Source of the DNA: Mesorhizobium plurifarium
GTDB taxonomy: Bacteria > Pseudomonadota > Alphaproteobacteria > Rhizobiales > Rhizobiaceae
Length of the DNA stretch: 64,000 bases
Direction of reading: 5' to 3'
NCBI GenBank assembly: GCA_000824785.1
Contig: CCNB01000017.1
Span: forward strand, 58,104 to 122,103
The translations under genes were made by a program, and so were the position numbers. The notes beneath the pieces were generated by a model, which worked only from the letters and a program-made list of their open reading frames with translations, was not told the DNA's origin and did not search any database. This document shows positions 32,520 to 39,830 of this stretch, piece by piece (the first letter of the stretch is position 1; the number at the start of each line of letters is the position of its first letter).

Positions 32520-33446
32520 TCAGGCAACTCGGCCGGGTGTCCGCATGGATGCCCGGCCGATTTCTTGTGCGGTGTCGATAAAGGCCCTGAGCTTCGGCGC
32601 CATCGACGCGCGGCGCGGGAAGTAAAGGAAAAGGCCGGGTTCCTCGATCGCCGTCTGCGGCAGGATCTGGACCAGGCGGCCGGCGGCAAGTTCGGCGCGC
32701 ACCAGCGGCTCGAAGACGTAGGCGAGCCCGACGCCGGCCAGCGCCAGATCGATGGCGCCGAGCGAATCCGTGACGATGGTCGTGCCGCGCGTTTCGACGA
32801 CGACATCCTTGCCGTTGTCGTTCAGGTCCCAGCGGTAAAGCGCGCCGGAGCGAACCAGCCGGTAGCCGATGCAGTTGTGGTTGGCGAGATCGGCGACGTC
32901 GCGCGGACGGCGGTGCTTTCCGACATAGGCGGGAGAGGCGACGATCACGGCTTTGAACGGCGGCGTCATCCTGACGGTAAGCATATCCTGCGCGATCATT
33001 TCACCCAGCCGGATGCCGGCGTCGAAGCCTTCGCCGACGATGTCGATAAGTCCCTGGTCGGCGACGATCTCCACCGTCACATCAGGATAACGTTCGGCCA
33101 TGGCAGCGACCACCGGCGTCACCGCCAGGGGGATCGCTATGTTGGAGGCGTTGATCCTGAGCAGGCCGGCCGGCCTTCCCTTGACGCCGCGAATGCGGTC
33201 CATCCGCTCGGCGATGTCCTGGAGGGCAGGGGCCGCCGTCTCCACCAGCGCTTTGCCGGCTTCCGTCAGCGAGACGCTGCGCGTCGTGCGGGCAAACAGC
33301 GGCTGGCCGATGCGCTCTTCCACCAACCGCACCGCATGGCTGACGGCAGACGGGCTCATGCCGAGCTCGGCCGCGGCAAGCGCGAAGCCGCCGCGGCGCG
33401 CCACAGCGACAATGACCGGCAAATGTGTAAGCAGATCGCGATCCAT
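32520..33446 (-). CDS. LysR-family transcriptional regulator
   Basis: The 308-residue protein has an N-terminal helix-turn-helix (VAVARRGGFALAAAELGMSPSAVSHAVRLVEERIGQPLFART) and a periplasmic-binding-type effector domain from about residue 90 (LRINASNIAIPLAVTPVVAAM ...). It is divergent from the SnoaL-like and aldo-keto reductase genes across 114 bases, the standard LysR target layout, so it most likely controls that pair. A perfect 14-base palindrome covers its own start codon. The ligand is unknown. Confidence 0.93.
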   Translation of the reverse strand: MDRDLLTHLPVIVAVARRGGFALAAAELGMSPSAVSHAVRLVEERIGQPLFARTTRSVSLTEAGKALVETAAPALQDIAERMDRIRGVKGRPAGLLRINASNIAIPLAVTPVVAAMAERYPDVTVEIVADQGLIDIVGEGFDAGIRLGEMIAQDMLTVRMTPPFKAVIVASPAYVGKHRRPRDVADLANHNCIGYRLVRSGALYRWDLNDNGKDVVVETRGTTIVTDSLGAIDLALAGVGLAYVFEPLVRAELAAGRLVQILPQTAIEEPGLFLYFPRRASMAPKLRAFIDTAQEIGRASMRTPGRVA

Positions 33447-33456
33447 TCATGAATGG
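33443..33456. promoter_or_regulatory. Palindrome over the LysR start codon
   Basis: CCATTCATGAATGG is a perfect 14-base palindrome that includes the regulator's ATG (33446-33444) and lies at the edge of the divergent gap. It may be an autoregulatory operator or a chance palindrome; no clear T-N11-A copy is visible nearer the rightward gene. Confidence 0.45.
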
Positions 33457-33560
33457 TATCGCACAGTCTTTGCGAACAATGCAATCTTATCGATGCTCCC
33501 GGACCAGCTCATATTGTCGTCAACACATCGGCGGCGGGCTGATGCTCAAGGAGAGACGAA

Positions 33561-34088
33561 ATGAACGCGTTGAGACATGTAACCTTTGCCGCGGGCATCG
33601 CGCTGGCGCCGGTGGATGCCGGCGGCGCCGAACCGGCCGGTTGGCAGGCGCTCGCCGACGAGCGCGCCGTCATCCGCATCGCCGACGCCATCGACCGCGC
33701 GGTGGATGCGCAGGACTGGACGCTGGCGCGCAGCTATTTCGCGGACCGCGTCACCGCCGATTTCAGCAGCCTTTCCGGGCAGCCCGCGGCCAACATACCA
33801 TCCGACGACCTGATCGGCGCCTGGGCGGGCAACCTCAAGGGCAGCAAGACCAGCCTGCATCTGCGCACCAACCATCAGGTCGCGCTCGAAGCCGACGCCG
33901 CGACCGTCCGTTCCAACGGCTATGCCTGGAACCGGATGGAAGGCTATGGCGATCCGCTCTGGGAAGTCTGGGGCACGTACGAGCACCACCTGACGCGCTC
34001 GGCTGCCGGCTGGAAGGTCGATGGCTTCACATTCCGCATGACGCATGAGCGCGGCAATCCCTGGGTCAAGGCAACCCCCGGCCAGTGA
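33561..34088 (+). CDS. SnoaL-like (NTF2-fold) protein
   Basis: A 175-residue product from ATG 33561 with a strong AAGGAGA site. An N-terminal hydrophobic stretch may be a signal (HVTFAAGIALAPVDAGG, weak). The rest fits the NTF2/SnoaL fold: IRIADAIDRAVDAQDWTLARSYFADRVTADF, then LHLRTNHQVALEADAATVRSNGYAW and WEVWGTYEHHLTRSAAGWKVDGF. Such proteins bind or turn over small ligands. It overlaps the next frame's GTG and is co-transcribed with the aldo-keto reductase. Confidence 0.82.
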   Translation: MNALRHVTFAAGIALAPVDAGGAEPAGWQALADERAVIRIADAIDRAVDAQDWTLARSYFADRVTADFSSLSGQPAANIPSDDLIGAWAGNLKGSKTSLHLRTNHQVALEADAATVRSNGYAWNRMEGYGDPLWEVWGTYEHHLTRSAAGWKVDGFTFRMTHERGNPWVKATPGQ

Positions 34089-34129
34089 CCGGCAGCAAAT
34101 CAGTTCAGAATTGGAAGACCACCGTGACC

Positions 34130-35233
34130 ATGACCTATTACACGCTTGGCAACAGCGGCCTACGCGTCAGCCGGCTGGCTCTCGGCACCATGACCTTCGG
34201 CACCGAGTGGGGTTGGGGCGCAGACAGGGACACCGCCCGCGCGATGTTCGACGCCTATGTCGAAGCGGGCGGCAATTTCTTCGACACGGCCGACCTTTAC
34301 ACGGGCGGCACAGCTGAGACCTGGCTCGGCGAATTCGTCGCCGAGCGCGGCTTGCGCGACAAGGCGGTCATCGCCACCAAGTTCACCTTCAACTCGGAAC
34401 CGGGCAATCCCAACACCGGCGGCAGTGGCCGCAAGAACATCATGCGGGCGGTCGAGGCTTCGCTGAAGCGGCTCGGCACCGACTATATCGACCTTTATCT
34501 TCTGCATGTCTGGGACAGGATCACCCCGGCCGAGGAGGTGCTGCGCACGCTGGACGACCTCGTTCGCGCCGGCAAGGTGCGCCATATCGGCCTCTCCGAC
34601 GTGCCGGCCTGGTATGCCGGCCGCGCCCAGGCGATCGCCGAACTGCGCGGCTATGAGCCGGTCTCGGCGCTGCAGCTCGAATATTCGCTCGCCGAGCGCG
34701 CCATCGAACATGAATATGTGCCTTTCGCCACCCGTCATGGCGCGGGCATCATGGTTTGGAGCCCTTTGGCCAGCGGCCTGCTCAGCGGCAAATACAGGCC
34801 GACGCAAGCCGGAAATGCCGGTAGGCTCGACGGTTTCCGCAACACCACGCATCCCGGCTTCCAGAAGTTCAGCGACCGCAACTGGGCGATCGTGGCGGAG
34901 CTCGAGAAGGTGGCGGCCGAGCTTGGCCGCAGCATGGCGCAGGTCGCGCTCAACTGGGTGGCGACGCAGCCAGGCATCGCCTCCGTCATCCTCGGAGCGA
35001 CGAAGCTCAACCAACTCGAGGATAATCTTGGCGCGCTCGATTTTTCGATTCCCGCAGAGCTTCGCGCGCGGCTGGAAAAGGTCAGCGCCACGCCGGCGCC
35101 GTTCCCGCATTCCTATTTCGGACCCGAGATCCAGGTTCGGGTGACCGGTGGCGCGGTGACCGGCGACAAGCCGGCCGGTTATTCGCCTGCGGTCATGATC
35201 GAAGGCGAAGCGGTCAGCATCTCGAGCAGCTGA
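34130..35233 (+). CDS. Aldo/keto reductase
   Basis: A 367-residue enzyme from ATG 34130 (MTYYTLGNSGLRVSRLALGTMTFG). It has the AKR (alpha/beta)8 signatures: FFDTADLYTGG (catalytic Asp/Tyr), RDKAVIATKF (Lys), YIDLYLLHVWD (His), VRHIGLSDVPAWYAGRA and the NADPH-loop region VILGATKLNQLEDNL. A GTG at 34085, overlapping the SnoaL-like stop, would add 15 residues. Target of the neighbouring LysR is likely. Confidence 0.92.
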   Translation: MTYYTLGNSGLRVSRLALGTMTFGTEWGWGADRDTARAMFDAYVEAGGNFFDTADLYTGGTAETWLGEFVAERGLRDKAVIATKFTFNSEPGNPNTGGSGRKNIMRAVEASLKRLGTDYIDLYLLHVWDRITPAEEVLRTLDDLVRAGKVRHIGLSDVPAWYAGRAQAIAELRGYEPVSALQLEYSLAERAIEHEYVPFATRHGAGIMVWSPLASGLLSGKYRPTQAGNAGRLDGFRNTTHPGFQKFSDRNWAIVAELEKVAAELGRSMAQVALNWVATQPGIASVILGATKLNQLEDNLGALDFSIPAELRARLEKVSATPAPFPHSYFGPEIQVRVTGGAVTGDKPAGYSPAVMIEGEAVSISSS

Positions 35234-35295
35234 TCAAAAGACGGCAACTGATCAGAAGGCGGCTACCAGTCCGAAAAAGCCTGGAATTTTGCACG

Positions 35296-35323
35296 AGGGC
35301 GCGGCGTGACATCGCCGCGCCCT
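35296..35323 (+). terminator. Hairpin after the aldo/keto reductase
   Basis: AGGGCGCGGCG (35296-35306) pairs perfectly with CGCCGCGCCCT (35313-35323) around TGACAT. T residues follow only weakly. It separates the accessory pair from pyrH. Confidence 0.6.
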
Positions 35324-35418
35324 TCGTGTATCGGGTCAACCCGTCATGACAGCATCGCCGGATGAAGCGGGGGCGGTTTTGCCTCCAAATTTGCCGCGCC
35401 GAGATTTCGAGGAATGAG

Positions 35419-36141
35419 ATGACGGTGAAGCCCCTCTATCGACGTGTCGTGCTGAAAGCGTCCGGCGAAGCGTTGATGGGCGAGCAGCATTTCGGCATCG
35501 ATGTCTCGGTGGTCGACCGCATCGCCGCCGACATTGCCGAGGCGCGCGCGCTGGGCGTCGAAGTCGGCGTCGTCATCGGCGGCGGCAACATCTTTCGCGG
35601 CGTGGCCGTCGCCTCGAAGGGCGGCGATCGCGTCACCGGCGATCACATGGGCATGCTTGCCACCGTCATCAATTCGCTGGCGCTGCGCACTTCGCTGAAC
35701 AAGATCGGCGTCGACGCCGTCGTGCTTTCGGCGATCGCCATGCCGGAGCTTTGCGAGAGTTTTTCGCAGCGCCAGGCGACCGCCTATATGAACCAGGGCA
35801 AGGTGGTCATCTTCGCCGGCGGCACCGGCAATCCGTTCTTCACCACCGATTCGGCCGCGGCTCTTCGCGCCGCCGAGATCGGCGCCGATGCGCTGTTCAA
35901 GGGCACGCAGGTCGACGGCGTCTATTCGGCCGATCCCAAGAAGGACCCGAACGCGGTCCGCTTCGACCGCATCAGCCACGCCGAAGTCATCAAACGCGGG
36001 CTTGCGATCATGGATACGGCAGCGATTGCACTTGCGCGCGAAAACAACATTCCGATAATCGTCTATTCGATCCACGAAAAAGGTGGTTTCGGCGATATTC
36101 TGAGGGGCGGCGGCCATTGCACGGTCGTCACGGACAAGTAA
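35419..36141 (+). CDS. pyrH: UMP kinase
   Basis: PyrH makes UDP from UMP, feeding CTP and UTP synthesis. From ATG 35419 the 240 residues show RVVLKASGEALMG, VVIGGGNIFRG, GDHMGMLATVIN, VIFAGGTGNPFFTTDSAA and FKGTQVDGVYSADP, the bacterial amino-acid-kinase-fold UMP kinase. The first of a run pyrH-frr-uppS-cdsA-rseP. Confidence 0.97.
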   Translation: MTVKPLYRRVVLKASGEALMGEQHFGIDVSVVDRIAADIAEARALGVEVGVVIGGGNIFRGVAVASKGGDRVTGDHMGMLATVINSLALRTSLNKIGVDAVVLSAIAMPELCESFSQRQATAYMNQGKVVIFAGGTGNPFFTTDSAAALRAAEIGADALFKGTQVDGVYSADPKKDPNAVRFDRISHAEVIKRGLAIMDTAAIALARENNIPIIVYSIHEKGGFGDILRGGGHCTVVTDK

Positions 36142-36232
36142 CAGGCGCCAGGATCCGTCAAACGACTGCGGAACCGCGAACCGAATAACGATAGAAACAG
36201 TGAAACCCGGCGAACGGGTCGAGGAGATGATC

Positions 36233-36787
36233 ATGAGTGGCGAGTACGAAGACCTGAAGCGACGCATGGACGGGGCGATCGCCGCCTTCAAGCACGACCT
36301 CGCTTCGCTGCGCACCGGCCGGGCCTCCAGCAACCTGCTCGACGCCGTCCAGGTGCAGGCCTACGGCACGGCGATGCCGATCAACCAGGTCGCCAACGTC
36401 TCGGTGCCGGAGCCGCGCATGATTTCGGTGTCGGTCTGGGACAAGTCGATGGTCAGCGCCGTCGACCGCGCCATCCGCGAAGCCAATCTGGGCTTCAACC
36501 CGATCGTCGACGGCACCACGCTGAGGATCCCGCTGCCCGAGCTCAACGAGCAGCGCCGCAAGGAATTGGTCAAGATCTCGCATGGTTACGCCGAGAACGC
36601 GCGCGTCGCGGTGCGCCATGTCCGCCGCGACGGCATGGATTTCCTCAAGAAGGCCGAGAAGGACGGCACCATCAGCGAGGACGACCAGCGCAAGCGGTCC
36701 GACCAGGTCCAGAAGCTGACCGACGAGATGATCAGCACCATCGATCACCTGCTTTCCGATAAGGAAGCTGAAATCATGCAGGTTTAG
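36233..36787 (+). CDS. frr: Ribosome-recycling factor
   Basis: RRF splits post-termination ribosomes with EF-G. The 184-residue protein has the RRF body: YEDLKRRMDGAIAAFKHDLASLRTGRASSNLLD, GTTLRIPLPELNEQRRKELVK and the C-terminal helix of domain I (QKLTDEMISTIDHLLSDKEAEIMQV). ATG 36233 was chosen because GAGGAG (36221-36226) is at proper distance; ATG 36227 is too close. Twelve codons upstream are in frame. Confidence 0.97.
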   Translation: MSGEYEDLKRRMDGAIAAFKHDLASLRTGRASSNLLDAVQVQAYGTAMPINQVANVSVPEPRMISVSVWDKSMVSAVDRAIREANLGFNPIVDGTTLRIPLPELNEQRRKELVKISHGYAENARVAVRHVRRDGMDFLKKAEKDGTISEDDQRKRSDQVQKLTDEMISTIDHLLSDKEAEIMQV

Positions 36788-36817
36788 GGTCGGGTTTTCC
36801 GGCTCGAAAGCGAGACT

Positions 36818-37537
36818 ATGGCAACGCCCGCGCATGTCGCGATCATCATGGATGGAAACGGACGCTGGGCCAAGGCGCGCGGTCTGCCGCGGCTTGCCGG
36901 GCACCGCGCCGGGGTCGAGGCCCTGCGCAAGACGGTCCGGGCCGCGCCCGAGCTCGGCATCTCCTATCTGACTGTCTACGCCTTTTCGTCGGAGAACTGG
37001 TCGCGGCCGAAATCCGAGGTCAGCGACCTCATGGGGCTTTTGAAGCTGTTCATCCGCCGCGATCTCGCCGAACTGCATCAGAACGGGGTGCGGGTGAGGG
37101 TGATCGGCGACAAGGAGGGGCTGCAACCCGACATCAGGGGCCTGCTGCAGGAGGCCGAATCGCTGACCGCCGGCAACGAGGCGCTGACGCTGGTGATCGC
37201 CTTCAACTATGGCGGCCGTGACGAGATCGTGCGCACGGCGCGCAAGCTGGCGGATGCCGTCGCGCGCGGCGACATGGCGAGCGAGGCGATCACGGCGGAA
37301 AGCTTCGCCGCGTCGCTCGATACAAAGGGCATTCCCGATCCAGAGCTGGTGATCCGGACCAGCGGTGAGCTCAGGCTCTCGAACTTCCTTCTCTGGCAGG
37401 CCGCCTATAGCGAGCTCGTCTTCCTGCCTTGCTATTGGCCGGACTTCAGCCGCGAGCATCTGGCAGACGCCTTGCGCGACTTTGCCGGCCGTGAACGACG
37501 CTTCGGCGGGCTCGCCGCCCGCGATGTCGCGCTTTAG
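36818..37537 (+). CDS. uppS: Isoprenyl transferase (undecaprenyl diphosphate synthase)
   Basis: The 239-residue UppS has the cis-prenyltransferase motifs IIMDGNGRWAKARGL (catalytic Asp), HRAGVEALRKTVR, LTVYAFSSENWSRP and RTSGELRLSNFLLWQAAYSELVF. It makes the lipid carrier for peptidoglycan and O-antigen. It starts 30 bases after frr; cdsA follows 12 bases later. Confidence 0.96.
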   Translation: MATPAHVAIIMDGNGRWAKARGLPRLAGHRAGVEALRKTVRAAPELGISYLTVYAFSSENWSRPKSEVSDLMGLLKLFIRRDLAELHQNGVRVRVIGDKEGLQPDIRGLLQEAESLTAGNEALTLVIAFNYGGRDEIVRTARKLADAVARGDMASEAITAESFAASLDTKGIPDPELVIRTSGELRLSNFLLWQAAYSELVFLPCYWPDFSREHLADALRDFAGRERRFGGLAARDVAL

Positions 37538-37549
37538 GCGCCGCCGCGC

Positions 37550-38365
37550 ATGAGCAACCTTCAGCAGCGCGTCATCTCGGCAATCGTGATGGCGGCTCTG
37601 ACGCTTGCGCTCACCTGGCTCGGGGGATTGCCGTTCCGGGTGTTCTGCGGGGCAATCGCGGCGCTGATCTTCTATGAATGGACGCGCATGGCCCGCCCCG
37701 GCAACGGCGCGGCTCTCGGCTTCCTGCCCGAGGCACTGATTCTGATCTTCATCGGCGCGCTGATCGCCGGCCTGCCGGCCTTGTGGCTGCTTTTCCTTGT
37801 CGCGATCCTTGTGGCGGTCGCGGCCATCGCCGCCCGGATCAAGGGGGCAGCGCCCTGGGACGCCTCCGGGGTGGCCTACGCGGCGCTATCCGGCTTTTCA
37901 CTCGCCTATCTCCGTGACGACAATCGTTCCGGGCTGATTGCGATTCTCTTCCTGTTCGCAGTGGTCTGGGCGACCGACATAGCGGCCTATTTCGTCGGCC
38001 GCGCCGTCGGCGGCCCGAAGCTCGCGCCGTCGATCTCGCCCGGCAAGACGCAGAGCGGCGCGCTGGGCGGCGCGGTCGGCGGCGTTATCGCCGGAGTTTT
38101 GCTCGCAATCGCGGCTGGCGCCGGCAATCTCGTCCAGCTCGGCCTGGTCGCGCTGGCGCTTTCGATCGTTTCGCAGATCGGCGACCTGTTCGAATCCTGG
38201 GTCAAGCGCCGGCACGGCGCCAAGGATTCCAGCAGTCTCATTCCCGGCCATGGCGGCGTCATGGACAGGGTGGATGGGCTTGTCGCGGCCGCGCTCGCGC
38301 TGTACGTCATGGGCTGGATCGCGGCGGGCGCCGAGCATCCGGCACTGGGGCTGTTTCCGAACTGA
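37550..38365 (+). CDS. cdsA: Phosphatidate cytidylyltransferase
   Basis: CdsA makes CDP-diacylglycerol for phospholipid synthesis. The 271-residue protein has about seven hydrophobic spans and the family signature near residue 205-235: SIVSQIGDLFESWVKRRHGAKDSS followed by LIPGHGGVMDRVDGLV. ATG 37550 follows uppS directly. In many alphaproteobacteria dxr comes next, but here rseP does. Confidence 0.95.
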   Translation: MSNLQQRVISAIVMAALTLALTWLGGLPFRVFCGAIAALIFYEWTRMARPGNGAALGFLPEALILIFIGALIAGLPALWLLFLVAILVAVAAIAARIKGAAPWDASGVAYAALSGFSLAYLRDDNRSGLIAILFLFAVVWATDIAAYFVGRAVGGPKLAPSISPGKTQSGALGGAVGGVIAGVLLAIAAGAGNLVQLGLVALALSIVSQIGDLFESWVKRRHGAKDSSSLIPGHGGVMDRVDGLVAAALALYVMGWIAAGAEHPALGLFPN

Positions 38366-38469
38366 ACGACGCAGCAGTAAGGCGAAAAATGGCGCACGCC
38401 ACGGATTCGCCTGGATTGATGCCACAGTCGCGGTGGAATGTCGCGTGTGGGCGAATTTGAGGGCATGAT

Positions 38470-39612
38470 TTGAACGACATCTTTCACGCGGTCTTCAGCA
38501 CACAAGGCTTCGTCCTTGGCACGCTCGTGCCGTTTCTGTTCGTGCTGACCGTGGTCGTGTTCGTCCACGAGATGGGCCACTATCTGATCGGCCGCTGGTG
38601 CGGCATCGGCGTGAAGGCTTTTTCCATCGGCTTCGGCCCCGAGCTTTTCGGGTTCAACGATCGCCACGGCACGCGCTGGAAACTTTGCGCCATTCCGCTT
38701 GGCGGCTACGTCAAATTCGTCGGCGACATGAATGCGACGTCGAGCCAGCCGAGCACGGAAGAGCTCGAATCGCTGACGGACGCCGAGCGCGAGGTCGCCT
38801 TTCACACGCAACCCATCTGGAAGCGCGCCGCTACCGTCGTCGCGGGGCCGCTGTTCAATTTCCTGCTGACGATCGCCGTGTTCGCGGTGCTGTTTTCCGT
38901 CTATGGCCGCCCGGTCCTGGAGCCGACCGTGGCCGAAGTCACCGCCGGCAGCCCGGCGCAAAAAGCCGGAATCCAGCCAGGCGACCGATTCGTCAAAGTC
39001 GACGGCAGCAAGGTGGAAACCTTCGCCGACGTGCAACGGCTGGTTTCGGGCCGCGCCGGCGACGCCATCACCTTCACCATGCTGCGCGACGGCAAGGAAG
39101 TCGACGTCACGGCCACCCCGGAGCCCATGGAGCAGCAGGATGCGCTGGGCAACAAGGTCAAGGTCGCGGTGATCGGCGTCGTCAACAATGCCGAGCTCGG
39201 CCAGCCACGCCTGATCTCCTACACACCGGCCGGCGCCTTGGCAGCGGCGGTCCAGGAAACCGGGCATGTGATCGAACGCACGGGCCAGTTCCTGCAGCGC
39301 TTTGCGCTTGGACGCGAGGACAAATGCCAGTTGGGCGGTCCGATCAAGATCGCGAAGATGTCGGGCCAGGCAGCCAAGCTCGGCTTCGAATGGCTGGTGC
39401 AGCTTGTTGCATTTCTGTCAGTCGGAATAGGATTTCTCAATCTCCTGCCGATTCCCCCTCTCGACGGCGGCCACCTGTTGTTCTACGGCGTGGAGGCCGT
39501 CATAAGGCGGCCGGTTTCGGAGCGGATGATGGAGATGGCCTATCGAACCGGGCTGTTCCTGGTGCTCGGATTCATGGGCTTCGTGTTTTGGAACGATCTG
39601 TTTGGGTGCTGA
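38470..39612 (+). CDS. rseP: Site-2 protease RseP/MmpA
   Basis: RseP cleaves membrane-bound anti-sigma factors or regulators within the bilayer. The 380-residue protein begins with TTG 38470; its HEMGH motif (33-37) follows a first span, a PDZ domain lies in the middle (GSPAQKAGIQPGDRFVKVDG ...), and the second metal motif PIPPLDGGHLLF is near the C-terminus. Only one PDZ repeat is evident. It lies 104 bases after cdsA and before bamA. Confidence 0.95.
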   Translation: MNDIFHAVFSTQGFVLGTLVPFLFVLTVVVFVHEMGHYLIGRWCGIGVKAFSIGFGPELFGFNDRHGTRWKLCAIPLGGYVKFVGDMNATSSQPSTEELESLTDAEREVAFHTQPIWKRAATVVAGPLFNFLLTIAVFAVLFSVYGRPVLEPTVAEVTAGSPAQKAGIQPGDRFVKVDGSKVETFADVQRLVSGRAGDAITFTMLRDGKEVDVTATPEPMEQQDALGNKVKVAVIGVVNNAELGQPRLISYTPAGALAAAVQETGHVIERTGQFLQRFALGREDKCQLGGPIKIAKMSGQAAKLGFEWLVQLVAFLSVGIGFLNLLPIPPLDGGHLLFYGVEAVIRRPVSERMMEMAYRTGLFLVLGFMGFVFWNDLFGC

Positions 39613-39830
39613 AATCATGAAGAAATTTGGCTTCAGCGCCGGTCATATTGAGATGCCGTTTACCATGCGTGGGGATATGCGTGACGCGAAAGCCACGCGG
39701 TACGGTTAAGTAAATACAAATTAACCGGGAGCCTTGCGTGTAGGGAAAATCCGGTTAATACGGTAAGGGAAAATACCGCACGTCCGGTTTTCTCGCCGTG
39801 GGGACTACGAGAAAAAGGTACAAAAGCCCG

